Below, piece after piece: positions 18,719 to 27,024 of a DNA stretch of 64,000 nt; position 1 is the first letter of the stretch; each line of letters starts with the position of its first letter. The position numbers were made by a program, and so were the translations under genes. The notes beneath the pieces were generated by a model that made no database searches, was not told the origin of the DNA, and worked only from the letters and a program-made list of their open reading frames with translations. The stretch is from Clostridium sp. CAG:245 (GTDB taxonomy: Bacteria > Bacillota > Clostridia > TANB77 > CAG-508), in assembly GCA_000435175.1 (NCBI GenBank), contig FR880046.1, forward strand, positions 49,852 through 113,851, in the 5' to 3' direction.

Positions 18719-18783
18719 AAAATAGTTCTAAAATAAAAATATCAGAATATATATTATAAAGAAGCTTAAATAGGAGACAAGCT

Positions 18784-19299
18784 ATGATTTTTATAAAATA
18801 TATTCTGATATTTTTTGTGTTTTTAGCATTTACATACATAGGAAACACATATTCAAAGAAATATGTAAATAGGGTACAAGAATTAGAAAAAATGCAGAAT
18901 TTGTTAAACATATTTAAATCAAAAATTAAATTTACAGGACTAACCATTCAGGAAATTTTTAACCAGATTTATGATGACAACAAAGATGTGGTTGGAGACA
19001 TATTTAAAAGAGCAAGCCTTAATATGGAGAATATGAGTGCAAAAGATGGTTGGAAAAAAGCTATAGAAGAATCACAAGACAAACTAAGCCTTAATAAAGA
19101 AGATTTTACTGCCATAGAAACTCTGGGAAAGATGCTAGGAAACACAGATGTGGAAGGACAAGTAAGCCAAATTGAATTAACAGAAAAATTAATAGAAGAC
19201 CAGATTGAAAATGCAAAAATTGAGAAACAAAAGAATACAAAATTATATAAGACACTAGGAGTAACTGTGGGGCTTACTGCTGTTATATTACTGTTATGA
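18784..19299 (+). CDS. spoIIIAB: Stage III sporulation protein AB
   Basis: 171 residues, usual length. It has one N-terminal membrane helix (MIFIKYILIFFVFLAFTYIG), a helical middle related to type II secretion GspF-like folds, and a C-terminal membrane helix (LGVTVGLTAVILLL). The family pattern LGNTDVEGQ near residue 120 is present. It is a component of the mother-cell side of the SpoIIIA-SpoIIQ channel. AGGAGACAAGCT precedes the ATG. The gap to spoIIIAC (168 bases) is unusually large for this operon because a long-hairpin element lies there. Confidence 0.92.
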   Translation: MIFIKYILIFFVFLAFTYIGNTYSKKYVNRVQELEKMQNLLNIFKSKIKFTGLTIQEIFNQIYDDNKDVVGDIFKRASLNMENMSAKDGWKKAIEESQDKLSLNKEDFTAIETLGKMLGNTDVEGQVSQIELTEKLIEDQIENAKIEKQKNTKLYKTLGVTVGLTAVILLL

Positions 19300-19309
19300 A
19301 AAGGCATAA

Positions 19310-19433
19310 GGTTGAAAAATAATTACAATTTTGGCTACGTCAAATATCGTTTCAAACGCGGTTACATACACCACGTATGCGCCCTTACCTTTGAAATTCA
19401 TTTTCCTTGCCAAAATTTAATTCTTTTCCAACC
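19310..19433. repeat. Long-hairpin element, family 2, inside the spoIIIA operon
   Basis: Arms of about 25 bases (GGTTGAAAAATAATTACAAT...GGC and GCCAAAATTTAATTCTTTTC...ACC) pair almost fully. Inside, TTTCAAA pairs with TTTGAAA, and CATAC with GTATG. The whole 124 bases fold as one long hairpin between spoIIIAB and spoIIIAC. The core is unlike family 1. Confidence 0.65.
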
Positions 19434-19467
19434 AAACTTGTGCAAGTAAGAAAGGAACGGATGAATA

Positions 19468-19662
19468 ATGGATATAAATTTATTATTTAAAATTGCTGCT
19501 ATTGGAATTTTGGTTGCTGTATTGTATCAGGTTTTAGTAAGAGCAGGAAGAGAGGACCAGGCAATGATGACAACTCTTGCAGGCCTCATTATTGTTCTTA
19601 CAATGGTAATTAAAGAAATTAGTACTCTGTTTGATACAGTAAGGACAATTTTTAATTTGTAA
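19468..19662 (+). CDS. spoIIIAC: Stage III sporulation protein AC
   Basis: 64 residues, normal for SpoIIIAC, a small polytopic protein of the SpoIIIA channel. Two membrane helices are visible (LLFKIAAIGILVAVLYQVLV and a second from ALAGLIIVLTMVI-like sequence), with the family motif RAGREDQAMM between them. It precedes spoIIIAD by 14 bases. AAAGGAACGGATGAATA lies before the ATG. Confidence 0.93.
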   Translation: MDINLLFKIAAIGILVAVLYQVLVRAGREDQAMMTTLAGLIIVLTMVIKEISTLFDTVRTIFNL

Positions 19663-19676
19663 GGAAAGTGATACAT

Positions 19677-20063
19677 ATGGATATTGTTAAAATAATTGGC
19701 ATTGGTCTAATAGCGGTTATAATAATTGTAATTTTAAAACAGTATAGGCCGGAATTTGCAATGTATGCCTCGCTAATAGCTGGAATATTAATATTTGCAA
19801 TGATTGCTACTAAGCTTTCTGGAATTATTGAAGTGCTTAAAAGCTTATCAAGCAAAACAGCAATAAACAATGAGTTTCTAGTTTTACTTATTAAAATTAC
19901 CGGGATAGCTATTTTAACGGAATTCACAGTGAGTATCTGCAAAGATGCCGGTGAATCTGCAATTGCAAGTAAGGTTGACCTAGGTGGTAAAGTAATAATA
20001 ATGTCTATGTCTGTTCCGATAATGTCGAGTTTGCTGGAAGTTATTCTAAACATTCTACCATAG
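19677..20063 (+). CDS. spoIIIAD: Stage III sporulation protein AD
   Basis: 128 residues, usual length, with several membrane helices. Family segments are visible: QYRPEFAMYASLIAGILIF in the first half, LLIKITGIAILTEFTVSICKDAGESAIASKVDLGGK in the centre and SMSVPIMSSLLEVILNILP at the end. ATG 19677 is preferred over an upstream GTG because AAGGAAAG lies at the right distance. It is part of the SpoIIIA-SpoIIQ intercellular channel. Confidence 0.93.
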   Translation: MDIVKIIGIGLIAVIIIVILKQYRPEFAMYASLIAGILIFAMIATKLSGIIEVLKSLSSKTAINNEFLVLLIKITGIAILTEFTVSICKDAGESAIASKVDLGGKVIIMSMSVPIMSSLLEVILNILP

Positions 20064-20073
20064 TGGAGGAAAA

Positions 20074-21245
20074 ATGGAAAACAAAAGATTAATAAAAATA
20101 ATTGTAATATTGCTAATATATTTTTGCTATTTGAGCTTTTGCTATAAAGTAAATGCTGAAGACGACATAACGAGTGAACTCTTGAAAAGCCAGTCGAGTA
20201 CATTAGGAATATCCAGTTTTATTGAAGAGGCTAACAAATACAAGAGTGAGGATTTTGATATTGATGTAAATGAGCTTATAACATCTGCTATAAAAGGAAA
20301 TGTGGATAATCAGACAATAGGCAAAAAAATTCTAGCACAGCTGTTTAGTGGAGCAAGAGAAGCAATCAGTACAATTCGGAAGCATTATGGTAATTATAAT
20401 AATATCTAGCGTGCTTCGAAGCATAACAGATGGCCTCGAAAATAAGAGTGTTTCGCAAATTACATATTACATAACATATATTTTAATCGTAACAATCGTA
20501 ATGAAAAATTTTTCAGATATAATCAACATGGTAAAAACATCGATTGACAATTTAGTAGCATTTACAAATTGTTTAATTCCATTATTAATAACACTTATGA
20601 TAACTACAGGAAATATTGCATCTGCTGGAATGCTACAGCCAATCATTTTATGGATAATATCTTTTATAGGCAATTTTATAAATGTTGTGCTTGTACCAGC
20701 AAGCCTAATATCTGTAGCGTTAAGTGTAATTTCAAATGTATCTGATAGAGTCCCAATAGACAAGCTTTCGAAATACATAAATACAACAGTTGTCTGGATA
20801 TTAGGAATTGTTCTTACCATATTTGTGGGAGTTTCTTCGCTCGAAGGAAGTATAACAAATGGAGTTGATGCACTTACAGTAAAAACCACAAAAGCGGCAG
20901 TTTCAAATTTTATTCCGATTGTTGGAAAGATACTCCGGAGATGCAGTGGATACGGTTATGAGTTGTAGCAATATTTTAAAAAATGCAGTTGGGATTGTTG
21001 GTGTAATTATAATTTTGAGTATTTGCATAATACCGATAATAAAATTGACAACTTTAATGGCAGTTTATTACTTGGGTTCTGCTTTATGCCAGCCTATTGC
21101 AGATGATAAGATTGTAAAATTATTAGGTCAGATAGGAGGAACATTTAAGCTATTATTAGCCATAATGTGTAGTATTTCTGTAATGCTTATTATCGGAGTG
21201 ACATTAGTAATAAAAATATCGAACAGTGGAGTGATGATGCAATGA
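20074..21245 (+). CDS. spoIIIAE: Stage III sporulation protein AE with two +1 frame changes at CGG 20377 and CGG 20936
   Basis: SpoIIIAE is the polytopic membrane core of the SpoIIIA channel. Three overlapping frames each carry one third of it. Join 1: ACA ATT CGG AAG; skipping C gives Ser-Thr-Ile-Gly-Ser-Ile-Met and leads into SSVLRSITDGLENKSVSQI. Join 2: ATA CTC CGG AGA; skipping C gives Lys-Ile-Leu-Gly-Asp-Ala-Val-Asp-Thr-Val, the conserved GKILGDAVDTV motif. The joined protein is 389 residues, normal length, with an N-terminal signal-like helix and a series of membrane helices. Two independent indels in one gene, both at CGG and both restored to Gly, are hard to explain as decay. The stop overlaps the spoIIIAF ATG by four bases. 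Confidence 0.85.
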
Positions 21246-21832
21246 TTGAATTTCTTAGTAGTTGGGCACAAGGGATAATTGTTGCTGTAATAATTGCAAC
21301 ATTAATTGAAATGATTTTGCCAAATAGCAGTAGTAAAAAATATGTGAAAGTTGTAATTGGAATGTACATATTGTTTACAATAGTATCTCCAATAATAAAA
21401 AAATTGGGTGGCAAAGATATTAATTTAAACACAATAAATATAGAAAAATATGAACAACAGATTTCAAAAAGTGACAACACAATATCACGCAAGTTTGAAG
21501 ATAATAATACTAGAAGTATTAAAGACATATATGTATCAAATCTAAAAGCCGATATATCTGCTAAATTAAAAGAAAAAGGTTATGAAATTGATACATCAGA
21601 TATTCAGATAAAAGATGACGAAAATTATACAATAGAAAAAATCACATTAAAGCTGATTAAAATGGAGCAAAAACAGGGAAAAAACAATGAAATAGTAATA
21701 AATACTGTAGAAATTGGAAATACAATAAGTCAAAAAGATAGCAAAACATTAAGTGATGATGACAAACAAGAAGTAAAAGATTACATAAGCGAAACTTATG
21801 ACATAGATAAAAAGAACATTAATATTTCTTAA
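21242..21832 (+). CDS. spoIIIAF: Stage III sporulation protein AF
   Basis: 196 residues. Two N-terminal membrane helices (IIVAVIIATLIEMILPNSSSKKYVKVVIGMYILFTIVSPII) carry the family motif MILPNSSSKKYVKVVIGMY; a soluble ring-forming domain follows. SpoIIIAF is part of the SpoIIIA complex. It overlaps spoIIIAE by four bases (ATGA), which suggests coupled translation, so correct frame in spoIIIAE should matter for its expression. Confidence 0.92.
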   Translation: MIEFLSSWAQGIIVAVIIATLIEMILPNSSSKKYVKVVIGMYILFTIVSPIIKKLGGKDINLNTINIEKYEQQISKSDNTISRKFEDNNTRSIKDIYVSNLKADISAKLKEKGYEIDTSDIQIKDDENYTIEKITLKLIKMEQKQGKNNEIVINTVEIGNTISQKDSKTLSDDDKQEVKDYISETYDIDKKNINIS

Positions 21833-21866
21833 AGGAGGAGTGCACTTTTAGTGCCAATAAAGAAAG

Positions 21867-22481
21867 ATGTTTAAGGAAAAACTTCAGAAAATTAAAGAAA
21901 AAAATAGTGAAGAAAATGGCAATAGCAAAAAGAAAATGGAAAATTTAGTTGTACTCATAATTATAATGATAGTAACAATTGTAGCAATTAACTATATTTG
22001 GAGCGGAGATAAGAAAAAAGACAATGTAACAACAGATACAAATAAAAAACTTGCCACAACAGAAAATGAAACACAGACGACAGCAACTGAAGAGACTGGA
22101 ATGGAACAGAAATTGGAGAATATACTATCAAATATAAAGGGAGTTGGTAAAACAAAAGTATTAATTACATATTCACAAACTAGCCAGATTATACCGATGT
22201 ATGATGAAGATTCCAGCACTAGTACGACGGAAGAAACTGATTCCGGAGGAGGCACAAGAACTGTGAATGAAAGTACTACGAAGAAAGATGTAATATACGA
22301 AGACAAGAACGGAACGAAAACACCAATAACTCAAAGCGTGATAAATCCTAAAATAGAAGGTGCAATAATTACTGCGCAAGGAGCAAATGATGCAAACATA
22401 AAAACAAGTATAGTGCAGGCGGTAGAAGCGGTTACTGGACTAGCTACATATAAAATACAAGTCTTTGAGATGAAAGACTAA
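21867..22481 (+). CDS. spoIIIAG: Stage III sporulation protein AG
   Basis: 204 residues with one N-terminal membrane helix (residues 27-45), a variable Thr-rich linker, and the ring-building domain. The conserved segments LENILSNIKGVGKTKVLITY, an ExxPITQSVINPKIEGAIITAQGA stretch and VQAVEAVTGL are present. SpoIIIAG forms the large secretin-like ring of the mother-cell channel. AAAGGAGGAG lies 24 bases before the start; AAAGA is closer. Normal length and intact. Confidence 0.93.
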   Translation: MFKEKLQKIKEKNSEENGNSKKKMENLVVLIIIMIVTIVAINYIWSGDKKKDNVTTDTNKKLATTENETQTTATEETGMEQKLENILSNIKGVGKTKVLITYSQTSQIIPMYDEDSSTSTTEETDSGGGTRTVNESTTKKDVIYEDKNGTKTPITQSVINPKIEGAIITAQGANDANIKTSIVQAVEAVTGLATYKIQVFEMKD

Positions 22482-22624
22482 AAACTATTGCAAATTAGAA
22501 AAATCAAATTTTGAGAAGAATAAATTATATTTTGGGTGATTGTGTAATATTAATTATTATAATGTTAAAAAAATTTTGTGTTAATATTAATTTGACTATA
22601 TTATGATAAAAGGAGATTGTGAAT

Positions 22625-23332
22625 ATGAAACAGATTTTAAAGAAAAATCAAATTATAATTTCTGTCATAGCAATAATGTTGATTGCTGCAGGTTACATGA
22701 ACTACACGAGCAACGAGAAACAAGCATTAGAAACAGCAGTATTAACAGACTCTGAAAAATATGCGGGAATTGGAGATGCAACACTCGTGAGTGCCAATGT
22801 TGCTGATAATAATGATTTGGTTAATAATGATGAAACGCAAAATACTGATAATGAAAATAATGATACGTCTAAGAACGAGGATAAAAAAGATGAAATAAAA
22901 TCAAATGAACAAAATACAGAAACTACAGAAAACGCCGTTCAAAATGAAATAAATACATCTACAACTGTAACGGAAAATAGCGGAAATCAATATTTTGCAG
23001 AGCTTAGATTAGAAAGAGATAAAATGTATTCGCAAATGTTAGAAAGCTATCAAAAAATATTGAGCAATAGTCAAATATCAGAAACTCAAAAGGAAATTTC
23101 AGAAAATGAAATAAAGAAAATAAATGATACACGAAATGCAATAATGATAGCAGAAAACTTAATAAAAAACAAAGGATTTCAAGATTTAATAATATTTATA
23201 AATGGGGATAGTATAAGCATAATCGTGAAAGCTAAAGAACTTAAAGAAGAGCAAATAGCTCAAATACAAAATATAATATCAAGAGAATTGAAAGGAGAGA
23301 TAGAAAACATACATATTAGCAATAAGGAATGA
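22625..23332 (+). CDS. spoIIIAH: Stage III sporulation protein AH
   Basis: 235 residues with an N-terminal membrane helix (IIISVIAIMLIAAGYMNYT), a long Asn/Asp/Glu-rich linker (about residues 45-110) and the C-terminal ring-building domain that binds SpoIIQ across the intermembrane space. Family marks: QYFAELRLERDKMYSQMLESY and a C-terminal FQDLIIFINGDSISIIVKA. ATG 22625 is preferred to the GTG six bases upstream because of spacing from AGGAG. It is separated from spoIIIAG by 143 AT-rich bases, so it may also have its own promoter. Confidence 0.92.
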   Translation: MKQILKKNQIIISVIAIMLIAAGYMNYTSNEKQALETAVLTDSEKYAGIGDATLVSANVADNNDLVNNDETQNTDNENNDTSKNEDKKDEIKSNEQNTETTENAVQNEINTSTTVTENSGNQYFAELRLERDKMYSQMLESYQKILSNSQISETQKEISENEIKKINDTRNAIMIAENLIKNKGFQDLIIFINGDSISIIVKAKELKEEQIAQIQNIISRELKGEIENIHISNKE

Positions 23333-23370
23333 AAAGTATTAAAAATGTCGATGTAATATATAATAAATAT

Positions 23371-23404
23371 AACCCACTTGCCATATTTCTTTGGCAGGTG
23401 GGTT
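23371..23404. terminator. Bidirectional terminator between spoIIIAH and a reverse-strand gene
   Basis: AACCCACTTGCCA pairs with TTGGCAGGTGGGTT. It lies between two convergent genes and is one of the strong terminators that bound most of the genes with foreign-looking base use in this window. Confidence 0.75.
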
Positions 23405-23410
23405 GATGGT

Positions 23411-23776
23411 TCAAATGTTTACAATCACGAAATTACTGCTCAGATTTTCGACGGGAATAGCAATTTTACAGTTGCTGTTGTAGATAATGTTACCGTTGCC
23501 ATCAGGGGACGGCATGAATTTTCCAAACATATAGATTTTCCCAATTGCTTGAGGTAAATTGGAAAAGTCCAACCTAATAATGTTAAAAAAGCTAATAGTG
23601 TTTAATTGGGCATAAATATCGTCGATGCTTTCGCCCAAAGCTTCATATAAAATAAATGTTCTTTGGGGACATAATAATGCGTGAGACGACACTTCGTCAG
23701 ACAGTTCTTTTACTGAAAATTTTAATTCAGTATTTGAAACAGTCCGCCTAGAAAATGCGATTAAAAATCGTTTCAT
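23411..23776 (-). CDS. Unrecognised 121-residue protein; contains an in-frame CGG (foreign-type gene)
   Basis: I do not recognise the product (MKRFLIAFSRRTVSNTELKF and so on, ending SSNFVIVNI). It looks soluble, with no signal peptide. ATG 23776 is preferred to one nine bases upstream because AAAGGATGG lies just before it. Base use differs from the neighbours: more G and C and a wider codon choice. It contains CGG in frame at 23746-23744, read as Arg; a +1 shift there would end the protein after a few codons. So if CGG always shifts in this cell, this gene could not be expressed. Confidence 0.6.
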   Translation of the reverse strand: MKRFLIAFSRRTVSNTELKFSVKELSDEVSSHALLCPQRTFILYEALGESIDDIYAQLNTISFFNIIRLDFSNLPQAIGKIYMFGKFMPSPDGNGNIIYNSNCKIAIPVENLSSNFVIVNI

Positions 23777-23915
23777 GATAACCATCCTTTCTAATGATAA
23801 CTGATAATTAAATCAAGCTAATTTATTATATCATTAATTTACATAATTTACAATAATTGCAATATACTTTCTTGTATAAAAAATTAATGACTAGTACAAA
23901 AAAAGGCATTTTGCC

Positions 23916-23944
23916 TTGACATATCTACTATTAAGTGGTAGTAT
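23916..23944 (+). promoter_or_regulatory. Promoter of glyS within a 10-base inverted repeat
   Basis: TTGACA and TAGTAT are separated by 17 bases. Perfect inverted repeats GCATTTTGCC (23906-23915) and GGCAAAATGC (23949-23958) flank the promoter exactly, and could form an operator or a cruciform. Confidence 0.55.
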
Positions 23945-23991
23945 TAATGGCAAAATGCGCTAATTTTTTAGCTATGTAAGAGGTATAAATT

Positions 23992-25374
23992 ATGATTGAA
24001 AGTATGGAAAAAATGGTAGCACTTTGCAAGAATAGAGGATATATATATCCAGGTTCTGAAATTTACGGAGGTCTTGCAAATACATGGGATTATGGCCCTT
24101 TAGGTGTAGAATTAAAAAATAATGTTAAAGCTGCATGGAGAAAGAAGTTTATTCAAGAGAACAAATATAATGTTGGGCTTGATGCAGCAATATTTATGAA
24201 CCCAGAAACTTGGGTTGCAACAGGACATGTTGCAGGCTTCAGTGACCCATTAATTGACTGTAAAGAATGCAAAACAAGACATAGAGCAGATAAGTTAATT
24301 GAAGAATGGGCTCATGAAAATGGAAAAGATTTAGTTGCAGACGGTTGGACTGATGAACAACTAGTAAATTACATAAATGAAAACAAAATTCCTTGCCCAG
24401 ATTGTGGAAAAACAAACTTTACTAATATAAGAAAATTCAATTTAATGTTTAAAACATTTCAAGGAGTTACAGAAGATTCAACAGCTCAAATTTATTTAAG
24501 ACCAGAAACAGCACAAGGTATATTTGTAAACTTCAAAAATGTAATGAGAACGACAAGAAGAAAGCTTCCAATGGGAATTGGCCAAATTGGTAAAGCTTTT
24601 AGAAACGAAATTACACCTGGAAACTTTACATTTAGAACACGTGAATTTGAACAGATGGAACTTGAATTTTTCTGCAAACCTGGAACAGATTTAGATTGGT
24701 TTAAGTTCTGGAAAGATTACTGCAAGAAATTCTTATTAGATTTAGGAATGGAAGAAGAAAATATCAGACTACGTGACCACAGTCCAGAAGAGCTTGTTTT
24801 CTACAGCAAAGCTACAACAGATATAGAATTTGCATTCCCATTCGGATGGGGAGAATTATGGGGAATTGCTGATAGAACTGATTATGATTTATCAAGACAC
24901 ATGGAACACTCAAAACAAGATTTATCATATCAAGATCCAGAGACAAACGAAAAATACATTCCATATGTTATAGAACCATCTCTAGGATGTGACAGAGTTG
25001 CTTTAGCATTCTTATGTAACGCATATGAAGAACAAGACTTAGGTGAAGGAGATTCAAGAGTTGTATTACACTTACACCCAGCTCTTGCTCCATATAAAGT
25101 AGCTGTACTTCCTTTATCAAAAAAATTATCGGAAAAAGCACAAGAGGTATATGAAAATTTATCAAAGAAATTTATGTGTGATTATGATGAGGCTGGAAGC
25201 ATTGGAAAGAGATATAGAAGAGAAGATGAAATTGGTACACCATATTGTGTAACAATAGACTTCGATACATTAGAAGACAACAAAGTAACAATTAGAGATA
25301 GAGATACAATGGAACAAGTAAGAATTGATATATCTGAAATAGAAAACTGGTTACAACAAAAAATAGAATTTTAA
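23992..25374 (+). CDS. glyS: Glycyl-tRNA synthetase, dimeric type
   Basis: 460 residues, normal for the alpha2-type class II glycyl-tRNA synthetase found in many Firmicutes, archaea and eukaryotes. It charges tRNA-Gly with glycine. Class II motifs are visible: the opening [26 protein letters not shown], motif 2 [13 protein letters not shown]...[14 protein letters not shown], and motif 3 [18 protein letters not shown]. The anticodon-binding domain follows from about 365. It stands alone with its own promoter. tRNA-Gly is the tRNA that would have to decode GGN after the CGG frame changes described elsewhere. Confidence 0.95.
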   Translation: MIESMEKMVALCKNRGYIYPGSEIYGGLANTWDYGPLGVELKNNVKAAWRKKFIQENKYNVGLDAAIFMNPETWVATGHVAGFSDPLIDCKECKTRHRADKLIEEWAHENGKDLVADGWTDEQLVNYINENKIPCPDCGKTNFTNIRKFNLMFKTFQGVTEDSTAQIYLRPETAQGIFVNFKNVMRTTRRKLPMGIGQIGKAFRNEITPGNFTFRTREFEQMELEFFCKPGTDLDWFKFWKDYCKKFLLDLGMEEENIRLRDHSPEELVFYSKATTDIEFAFPFGWGELWGIADRTDYDLSRHMEHSKQDLSYQDPETNEKYIPYVIEPSLGCDRVALAFLCNAYEEQDLGEGDSRVVLHLHPALAPYKVAVLPLSKKLSEKAQEVYENLSKKFMCDYDEAGSIGKRYRREDEIGTPYCVTIDFDTLEDNKVTIRDRDTMEQVRIDISEIENWLQQKIEF

Positions 25375-25397
25375 AAATGTAATTAAAATATAGCAAT

Positions 25398-25500
25398 AAA
25401 AGTACTAATTCATAGAAAATTTGAAACATGCTTTGTAAAATGGAATTAAGAGTATAACAAAGTAATGAAGTAATATTTTAAAGTATGAACTAGTACTTTT
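25398..25500. repeat. Long-hairpin element downstream of glyS
   Basis: AAAGTACTAATTCATA (from 25399) and TATGAACTAGTACTTT (to 25499) pair at 15 of 16 positions across a core of about 69 AT-rich bases. The layout is like the other long hairpins, but the core is not obviously related. The rest of the gap up to 25644 shows nothing beyond a ribosome binding site. Confidence 0.5.
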
Positions 25501-25644
25501 TAAGTTTCATATTATTACAAAATATTACATATTATTACAAATTAATAATTTTAGCAAAAACACTTGATAAATATCCTAATTACATATATAGTATTCATCA
25601 GCAAAAATATAAATATGATTTACATAAATGGAGGAGTAACAGTA

Positions 25645-26199
25645 ATGGGAATTATTAATGTTTATACAGGACCAATGAAATGCGGCAAAAGTCAGAAGAT
25701 ATTTAATGAATTAAAGAGACAATTAATTGCAGGAAAGAACATTAAGGTATTTAAACCATTATTAGACAATAGAGCAGGAGATGCAGTAATATCAACAAGA
25801 GCAGGCAATTCAATAAATGCTATAAATATTCAGAGCATAAATGAGCTTGAAAAATATGATGCAGATTCATATTTTATTGATGAATTTCAATTTTTAAAAG
25901 GAGATATTCAAACAATAGATAAAATGGCTGCAGAAGGAAAAAAATTTTATATAGCTGGATTAAATTTAACATCAGAAAAGAAAACATTTGGTAAAATGGG
26001 AGATTTAATGTGTATTGCTGATAATATTGAGATGATGACTTCTATATGTGAAATTTGTAAGAGCGAAGAAGCTATATTTACATATTATAAAGGACAAAAA
26101 GACACAGACATTATGGTTGGAGACGCAGAATATATACCTGTTTGTAGAGAATGCTATAATAAACTGATGAAACATATGCCATTTGAAATCGCCCAATAG
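25645..26199 (+). CDS. tdk: Thymidine kinase
   Basis: 184 residues, type II thymidine kinase of the nucleotide salvage pathway. The P-loop MGIINVYTGPMKCGKSQKIF is at the N-terminus, Walker B-like SYFIDEFQFL in the middle, the lasso region FGKMGDLMCIADNIEMMTSICEICKSEEAIFTYY with zinc-binding cysteines, and a final CRECYNKLM. ATG 25645 follows GGAGGAGTAACAGTA; the longer upstream frame is not needed. The last codons (Ile-Ala-Gln-stop) are contributed by a REP-like repeat, which therefore overlaps the gene end. Confidence 0.93.
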   Translation: MGIINVYTGPMKCGKSQKIFNELKRQLIAGKNIKVFKPLLDNRAGDAVISTRAGNSINAINIQSINELEKYDADSYFIDEFQFLKGDIQTIDKMAAEGKKFYIAGLNLTSEKKTFGKMGDLMCIADNIEMMTSICEICKSEEAIFTYYKGQKDTDIMVGDAEYIPVCRECYNKLMKHMPFEIAQ

Positions 26200-26218
26200 G
26201 GACGCCCCTTTTTGGGCG
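26190..26218 (+). repeat. REP-like palindrome, copy 1 (supplies the tdk stop codon)
   Basis: The unit is CGCCCAATAGGGACGCCCCT then TTTTGGGCG. Outer stem CGCCCAA/TTGGGCG, with an inner GGG/CCC pairing. The TAG inside the repeat is the tdk stop codon. Other units lie at 28287, 35231, 50755, 50816, 54953, 61527 (double) and 61936. Confidence 0.85.
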
Positions 26219-26226
26219 AGTAAAAT

Positions 26227-26337
26227 AAAAAACAATTTTAATTTTACAAAAATTTCGATACGTAGCTCTTGTTCGGATTTCATCTGGATTTTTCAAAAAA
26301 CAAACTTGAACTTATTTCTAAAAATTAGATTTTTTTA
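26227..26337. repeat. Long-hairpin element, family 1, copy D (diverged)
   Basis: The core (TTCGATACGTAGCTCTTGTT ... AAACTTGAACTT) aligns with copy A at roughly 60% by eye, without gaps over about 70 bases. The AT-rich arms pair imperfectly and differ in sequence from the arms of the other two copies. Confidence 0.45.
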
Positions 26338-26390
26338 TATAATTGTGTGACCAATTTAAAAATTTACCGTTTATATATATGGAGGATGTA

Positions 26391-26897
26391 ATGGAAGATA
26401 AAAATAAGAAAAGAAGTAATTATATTAGCTGGGACGAATATTTTATGGCAATAGCCAAATTATCTGCGATGAGAAGTAAGGACCCATCAACTCAAGTTGG
26501 TGCATGCATTGTTGGTGCAGATAATAGAATTTTATCAATTGGATATAATGGAACTCCAAACGGTTTTAATGATGACGAGTTTCCTTGGAATAGAGAAGGC
26601 GACAATTTGAATACAAAATATCCATATGTATGCCATGCAGAAATGAATGCAATATTAAATTATAGAGGAAGTAGAAAAGACTTAGAAGGTGCTAAAATTT
26701 ATGTGGATTTATTTCCATGTAACGAATGTGCAAAAATGATAATTCAATCTGGAATTAAAGAAGTAATATATTTATCTGATAAATATGCAAATTCCGAAAA
26801 TAACATAGCATCTAGAAAATTGTTAGATACTTGTAAAGTAACCTATAAAAAAATGCATATAGATGATGAAATGAAGAATATTGAAATTAAGCTATAA
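26391..26897 (+). CDS. Deoxycytidylate deaminase (dCMP deaminase family)
   Basis: 168 residues. It converts dCMP to dUMP, feeding dTMP synthesis, and so fits next to thymidine kinase. The zinc motif is clear: [13 protein letters not shown] (HAE) and [11 protein letters not shown] (PCxxC). The family opening [29 protein letters not shown] is present. ATG 26391 follows GGAGGATGTA; the 16-codon upstream extension has no ribosome binding site. It is separated from tdk by the REP-like and long-hairpin elements. Confidence 0.93.
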   Translation: MEDKNKKRSNYISWDEYFMAIAKLSAMRSKDPSTQVGACIVGADNRILSIGYNGTPNGFNDDEFPWNREGDNLNTKYPYVCHAEMNAILNYRGSRKDLEGAKIYVDLFPCNECAKMIIQSGIKEVIYLSDKYANSENNIASRKLLDTCKVTYKKMHIDDEMKNIEIKL

Positions 26898-27024
26898 TAA
26901 TTAAAAATAGCCTCCGACATATTAAAAAACACCATAATAAAACTGGAAAACATTGCTATTAAATGAAAAGTATGATATAATTGCAAAAGCAAAATATAAC
27001 GTGAAGGAGCTGTATTAATAGAAT

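Noticed and set aside
23411..23776. Foreign-type gene read with a +1 shift at its CGG
   Set aside because: Shifting gives a stop within eight codons; the zero frame is open for 121 codons, so Arg is the better reading.
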